Part shown: in pieces, positions 59,179 to 64,000 of the stretch | How positions within the stretch are numbered: the first letter of the stretch is position 1 | Layout of the letters: the number at the start of each line of letters is the position of its first letter | Assembly (NCBI RefSeq): GCF_943734655.1 | Contig: NC_071354.1 | Location: forward strand, 175,053,411 to 175,117,410 | DNA: 64,000 nt | Direction: 5' to 3' | Origin: Sabethes cyaneus | Lineage: Eukaryota; Arthropoda; Insecta; Diptera; Culicidae | Program-made: the position numbers and the translations under genes | Notes under the pieces: model-generated | The model's input: only the letters and a program-made list of their open reading frames with translations | Told to the model about the DNA's origin: nothing | The model's database searches: none

Positions 59179-59564
59179 TGCGTGTCATGCGGATCCGGTG
59201 GTTACTATGTTACGGAACCGATTCCCATTAGAGGACATTTCAGTATCCGTATAATATATCATGTCGCATCTCAAAAAATGTCAGCACTCGACAAAATACC
59301 GATTGGCGATCATCTCATGTCTCTCAGAGGCCGATTTCAGATGATGAACAAGTTTTCACGAAATCCGTTTCGTGCTTGGACCATAGAAGAAACTCTCCCC
59401 AAGACCCACAATCGGCGATATGACCTCTGAGAGACATAAGATGTACGCCAATCGCTGTTTTGTCGAATGCTGATGCGACATGACATATTTTACTGATACT
59501 GAAATGTCCCTTTATGGAAAACGGTTCCGGATTCATAGCGTCCCCCCGAATCCGCATGGCACAT
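59179..59564. repeat. 386-bp inverted repeat with about 150-bp arms
   Basis: GTGTCATGCGGATCCGG...GGACATTTCAGTATC...CATGTCGCATC...CGATTGGCG...ATGTCTCTCAGAGG at the left is inverted at the right (CCTCTGAGAGACATAAGATG, GATGCGACATGACATAT, CCGAATCCGCATGGCAC). Arms are about 80% alike with small gaps; the loop is about 70 bp. Both arms translate to similar peptides only because they are inverse copies. It could be a MITE or a hairpin-RNA source. Confidence 0.75.
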
Positions 59565-59939
59565 ATAATAGCTCGTAACAGCAACAAAGTAACTGAGAGG
59601 ACTACAGTCGAAGATTTGTCATACAAAAACAACATGTTTCAAACAAAATTTCAAATATTTGGCTACATTATCTAAAAAGCCATGTCACGGACCCCCAATG
59701 TACTCGAAGGATCTGTAAGTATTATGAAAACAGAAAATATTTTCGGGAAAGTTCCCAAATTTGGTAAAAAATATTGAAAGAAACAAAAGTTACGGCCATT
59801 TTAGTGAATTTTTCGGTCCTAAAAATGCTGTAGTTGGTGAATGACCCTTTGGGTTAAAACCACCTAAAAAAAAAAAAAAAAAAAAAAATGCTGTAGACCA
59901 CACACAATTTTAATGCAACCAAAGGAATGACCATATTTA

Positions 59940-60860
59940 ACGGGTGGCAACTAAAATTTCGGAATTTTTTTCTCAAGCTGTTAAAAAAAGACAATCTTAC
60001 ATGAAGACGATCTGATTTACCGAATTAAAGATACATTATCCATTGTTGAAAAAAAAATTAGTGTACATTTGAAAACGGTCCGTAATCGGCTGCTCGGCGA
60101 AGCTTTCGTTTGACGTCGAAACAGGAGCGTTGTACGGCCGTCATGTCAACTTGGCGAATGCATCTCTTGATTCTACCAATCAACTGTTTACAATTCGTGG
60201 CTCTCCGGTTATTTCTGTACACCAAAGAACTCAAAATCCCGAAGAAATCTTCGATTGGACACTGAGACAGATTTTTCGGGTCGGGGTTTTTGGTTAAAAA
60301 TGGGATCGAATGGGTATTCAGTAACGATTGTGGTTTTTTGGCATCATGCGATGATGCTCTATCCGGCCAAAACACGTATTGTCAATCTGCATGATATTTT
60401 TGTAGAAACGGGATCAATATTTTCTTCAAACATTCGTCTGGTGCATCTTAATTGATAGCCAAACCAGATGGCTTGTTGTTGAAGAAACAAGAAAGAGAAC
60501 GATGTCCTTCTGTGTCCATAATTTTGGCTGGTCTTCCACTACCTTGCTTGCGAATATTTGTTGGACATCTTAGGATATGGTAAACAGTCGAAGACGTAAC
60601 ATATTTGCTTTTTAAATGTTGTAACGTATACTTTTTGTCGAGATTTCTGTTGCAATTCGTAGAAGTGTTCAACGCGCTGCGGAAATGCTTCTTGTTTCGA
60701 CGCCATTTTTAGTAAAACTGGGCAAGCATAAACAAAATAAAAAATATTAACAAAAAGAGGAGAGAGAGCTAAAACATGCATACTCTCATTTCTCTCTGAG
60801 CTCGTTTGTTGTTGAGCGTAAGGGCCGCGAAAAAATTCCAAAATTTTAGACGCCACCCGT
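59940..60860 (-). mobile_element. ITmD37E-like Tc1/mariner transposon, defective
   Basis: Imperfect inverted termini of about 33 bp beginning ACGGGTGGC, flanked by TA at 59938-59939 and 60861-60862. Minus-strand coding pieces in different frames give an N-terminal DNA-binding part (ASKQEAFPQRVEHFYELQ, then SSTVYHILRCP and the GSGRPAKI hook motif) and a C-terminal catalytic part (FWPDRASSH with the second Asp near 60370, and PIEDFFG). Spacing from that Asp to the Glu of PIE is 36 residues here, 37 if a missing Arg is allowed, fitting DD37E. The central third of the protein, with the first Asp, is deleted. Confidence 0.85.
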
Positions 60861-60869
60861 TAGTACCTA

Positions 60870-61760
60870 CTTTACACAACGGAACATTCGAAAATATACC
60901 TCAAAACACCCTAATGGAGTTCTGTTCTCCGACTGACCGTGACCTAAATGGTGGTTCGCTGTTTTCAGATATCCCAGACGTCCGTCCTCCTGGAGACCAA
61001 ACGACGACTCAGATCACTACACTGAGAAAACTTTTCGTATAGTTTCTATGTGTCCCACATATAGATTTTTGCAATGTGCCCAGTAAATGATATTTATGTG
61101 CCAAACACTTATCAATTATGTGCAAGCGAAAAATTAGCACATACTATTCATACGCGTATAATTTTTATGTGTATTTCTGGAAGGATTATGCGGCTCATGA
61201 TAATCATATGGAATTTCATATGGAAATTTACTATTAGTTATGTGCAGAATATTTTGAGTGTATCTCGTGTTAGCAAGATTCACGTCCAGCTGTGAACGTA
61301 TTCAAAACGAAACCAACGAGAACGATACACCCAAAGATCCGCTTATTGGCGGAATTGCATGATTAGGTCAACCCAAAGTATTCTCGGAAAACTGATGAAT
61401 GAGTTGGAGATAACCTGAACGAGCAGTTGAAGTAAATCCACGATACAATTAGATCTACAACTCGAGAAGTATTGGGTGTGGATTGATGCAGAGCACCAGC
61501 GAGTAACTGACCACAAGCTGCTGTACGTATTTGGACTGCAACTGTGACTTGTTAGAATAGAAAGATACAGAGAAGCTAGAGCTTTCGTAAAGAGACACTT
61601 CGTAAAAACACAAGCACCGGAATTGGATTTTGCGGAGGCGGAGAATTTCATCAACAGGCATAATACAAAAATTAGAGGGGTTGTTTCACAAGACACGACC
61701 GCATAGGGCACGTAGTCCTAAATCTCTTAGTAGTGATAGTAGCATATATTTATGCATGTA
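60870..61760. other. Unassigned, with a minus-strand frame of 122 codons
   Basis: The frame at 61343-61711 translates to a Ser/Cys-rich peptide without recognisable domains; the plus strand has weak, broken coding-like traces that may be an old retroelement. TATGTG repeats occur at 61040-61180. Confidence 0.3.
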
Positions 61761-61762
61761 AT

Positions 61763-61956
61763 CATGGATGGTTCGATCATTTTGACTCAATTTTGATTCA
61801 TTTAACCCTTTATAAGGCCGTGGCAATAAAATTGTCACCAACGAAAAATATAATTATAGAAGCAAAACAAAAAAATTTTGTTGGTGGCAATATAGTTGCC
61901 ACTGCCTTATAAAGGGTTAACAGTCTTAGCCGAGTAAAATTTGACAAAGTTCAATC
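61763..61956. mobile_element. Second, truncated copy of the hAT-like MITE
   Basis: ATGGATGGTTCGATCATTTT and GACTCAATTTTGATTCATTT match the left arm of 48015-48354; homology resumes after a nested insertion (CAGTCTTAGCCGAG, TTGACAAAGTT). The right arm is missing. Confidence 0.65.
61806..61916. mobile_element. 111-bp piggyBac-like MITE nested in the hAT-like MITE
   Basis: TTAA at 61802-61805 and 61917-61920 with termini CCCTTTATAAGGCCGTGGCAA and near complement. TTAA duplication plus a CCCTTT start are piggyBac features. Comparison with the empty hAT-like copy (GATTCATTTGACAGT) locates the insertion site precisely. Confidence 0.82.
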
Positions 61957-61959
61957 CTC

Positions 61960-63010
61960 TATTGATGATACCAGCGATAAAGCGGATTTCGTAGGTTGCT
62001 CGCACTTACAAAAAATCCCATGCCGAACCGTCTAAGCGTGAGTGATGACAAAAGTAAAACTACTTCCTACTCTTTTTTTTCTCACGTAAAACCCTGAAGT
62101 GATCCGCAAAGCTGGCATCGTCAATAGACTTCAGAGTTCTTTTTTTATGTGCATTTGGAAACAATTCAACCCAAACAAGGGTATGAAAGGGGGAAGGCAA
62201 TGAAGATGCGTCCAACATAGCTCTAGCCAACCCAAGTTCCTATCTAGCACCTCCACGTGGTCATACCCGGTAATGCTCTTTCCATAAGATTGAGTACCTA
62301 GCTAAGCTAGGAGGTGCGATGCTGCGTAGATCCCGGCTGCCTGATATCAAATCGTAATTTTAGGCAGACAGCTGATCCACCCAGCCCCGTTGACAGGTAA
62401 GCCCCAACATATATTCTAATTGTTTATTTCGTTCTAGCTCTTCAAAAACCTACTATACAATGGAAACATTGACCGTAAAACTTACTAATAATGTACATGG
62501 ATATTGTTGGGTTATTGTACATGTAGGATTGAAGGAAACTCAAATGATGGCATCATTATGATGCAACTATATCTGATGCAAAGGACTGCTGGTGAGCTCG
62601 TTCTATTTTTATCCATATTAATTTCATTTCATTATATATCATGTGATAAATTCATTAATGCATATAATGATAAATTCATGAATACAGAGGCAACATATGC
62701 ATGGAAGACTGGAGGATGGAGTGAGGAGTTAACCGGAATCACCAGGAGAAACCTCCTGAAGGTCTGAAACAATATTTATGTTGCACCGAACAAACAAACC
62801 ATCACGTAGGTTAAAGCTGGTGCAGCGAAATTGATTGTTACATGGAAGGATCCTAATGCTGGAAGGAAATTCTTATAATCCCGGAATGCGCACAAACGTC
62901 TCTGCTTGTGGGTTCGCCCAATCCCTTTTGGTCTTTCTACAACAGCTTTAGCTACCCACATACACTGGCAGGACCTTGAACTGATAGTGGTTTCCCCCCC
63001 ATACATACAT
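61960..63010. other. Unassigned region
   Basis: Frames at 62504-62767 plus (ending ATYAWKTGGWSEELTGITRR) and 62776-63006 minus have mixed composition but no recognised family. TCATTAATGCATATAATGA is a near palindrome at 62653. Confidence 0.3.
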
Positions 63011-63011
63011 A

Positions 63012-63119
63012 CCCAAGTAACAATTCGGGTTTTATTACACTCTTATGATGGCATTTAAGACCAAAATTGGTCTTGAAGACCATCATAAGAGTACAATAAA
63101 ACTCACATTGTTGCCTGGG
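63012..63119. mobile_element. 108-bp hairpin MITE (CCCAAG ends)
   Basis: Ends CCCAAGTAACAATTCGGG and the near complement, arms of about 45 bp around ACCAAAATTGGT. TA, or TAC, on both sides. Same family as 54197-54294. Confidence 0.82.
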
Positions 63120-63223
63120 TACATACATTTGGAAACAATTCAACCCAAACAATTGCTTTCCTGTTACCTAATAGAAATTAAGGACTGTTTAGATTACCAA
63201 TAGTTCCCCCACGTTGAAGGGAT

Positions 63224-63437
63224 CCCAACTAGCACCAACTCGTATATCAATGTACGAAAATTATTGTAAATATCTCAGATTCGAAATTGTCACTAAAGCT
63301 TGATAAAGTGAGCCCAAGTGTATTTTGTATCGTATATAATTATAATAACTGACATACACACGACTTTCAGCACAAAATGGTATAACAGTACGAAGCGAGT
63401 CGCGCTTAATCGGATATTATCGTATACTAGCTGACCC
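63224..63437. mobile_element. CCCA-ended MITE, third copy
   Basis: Homologous over AGCACCAACTCGTATATC, ATGTACGAAAATTATTG and TAAATAT to the complement of 55270-55370. About 214 bp, more diverged or internally deleted. Confidence 0.55.
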
Positions 63438-63513
63438 GACAAACTTCGTATTAGACTAATCTCAAGATTTTAGTCTTGACCTTGGAATGAGGTCATACAT
63501 ATATTTAATATTT

Positions 63514-63745
63514 TTTTGAAACGATGGTTCTACAATTGATGAAGGGACGGTAGGGGAAAGAAATGAAAATTTTTTTTTTGGTGAAGGAGGGGGAAGAGCG
63601 GAAAGGAAGGGGGGGAGGGGGGGGGGGTATTGGTAGCTATGCTTGACAAGTAGTCATTTTGACTCCTACCTTTTGTCCAATGCTGGAAGGTGCATGAGTC
63701 GAACCAAGCTGTAATCTGAGATTATAACCGGATTCGAACCCACCT
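63514..63745 (-). mobile_element. SINE copy with different head sequence
   Basis: Minus strand. The 3' tail, G/C tract, CCAGCATTGGACAAAAGG segment and B box (GGTTCGAATCC, complement at 63730-63740) match 10372-10660. Upstream of the B box the sequence switches to the GC-rich repeat seen at 12160-12240, suggesting a chimeric head or an insertion junction. Confidence 0.65.
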
Positions 63746-64000
63746 TCACCAAAATGGGCGGCGCTTCCGACGGCGGGTCACCGGCAACACTCGCGACCGT
63801 CTCGTCCTGAATGATCTAGTGTTACTATAGATAGTTTTTGTGGTCTTGTATTGACTAATGTTTTATGGAAGAGTCTCGAATTTCTCGAGTTCGATTAGTT
63901 TTTGAGTTTCGCAAAAATTTCTGTTTTATTTTTATGAGAGTCCATATCCCCCTACCACAGGGGTGAGAGGTCTCTAACTATCGTAAAATAAATTCAAGAC

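Noticed and set aside
59182..59635. Two related proteins on opposite strands
   Set aside because: Their similarity (GHFSI..I.HVAS, HLMSLRG) is a consequence of the DNA inverted repeat, not of two genes.

Overview
The window looks like repeat-rich, low-GC euchromatin of a culicine mosquito, most likely Aedes. The reasons are: (i) a leucine-rich-repeat plus coiled-coil gene of the mosquito-specific LRIM/APL1 immune family; (ii) several copies of an RTE-clade non-LTR retrotransposon; (iii) two ITmD37E-type DNA transposons, a group best known from mosquitoes; and (iv) an exceptional density of short inverted-repeat elements (MITEs), tRNA-derived SINEs and CA/CATA microsatellites. No bacterial-type operons, rRNA or CRISPR arrays were seen. 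I could not confirm the species without a database.

Layout. 1-7.6 kb: intergenic sequence with a microsatellite-bearing repeat, a long TA-flanked MITE, a 100-bp hairpin and a CCCAGCA-ended MITE. 7.67-9.35 kb: the one complete host gene I can model, a minus-strand LRIM-like gene with a 56-bp intron, a signal peptide and a palindromic kappa-B motif just upstream. 9.9-21 kb: a stack of nested transposons. A TTAA-flanked element (13691-18218) carries a Foldback-like element with minisatellite arms at its left edge (11399-13680, 11-bp direct repeats) and a full-length RTE inside it (13969-17248, perfect 14-bp target duplication with an uninterrupted frame of about 1,003 codons). An older decayed RTE copy abuts it on the right. 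21-29 kb: mostly unassigned sequence with hairpin MITEs, a 280-bp CATA array, a CA array, a TATA/GATA promoter-like sequence and a 745-bp element with 90-bp inverted termini. 29.3-31 kb: an RTE fragment split by an ITmD37E element. 31.8-36.7 kb: two 0.92-kb MITEs of one family in opposite orientation around single-copy-looking DNA. 38.1-43.5 kb: an RTE fragment split by a pogo/Tigger-like MITE, two degenerate simple-sequence tracts and further repeats. 44.2-46.5 kb: a GC-richer island that may be a minus-strand promoter and 5' leader. 47-56 kb: a tandem satellite, a hAT-like MITE, non-LTR fragments, a tRNA-like sequence and a LOA/Jockey-like remnant broken by three MITEs. 57.36-57.79 kb: a convincing first coding exon of an unidentified minus-strand gene. 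59-64 kb: a 386-bp hairpin, a second ITmD37E element, a piggyBac-like MITE inside a hAT-like MITE, and more MITE and SINE copies.

Host genes occupy only about 2 kb of the 64 kb; the rest is mobile DNA, its relics, or sequence I cannot assign. The points of greatest interest are the revised LRIM-like gene model with its kappa-B site, the datable pile-up of nested elements at 11.4-20.7 kb with a possibly active RTE, and the host exon at 57.4-57.8 kb.
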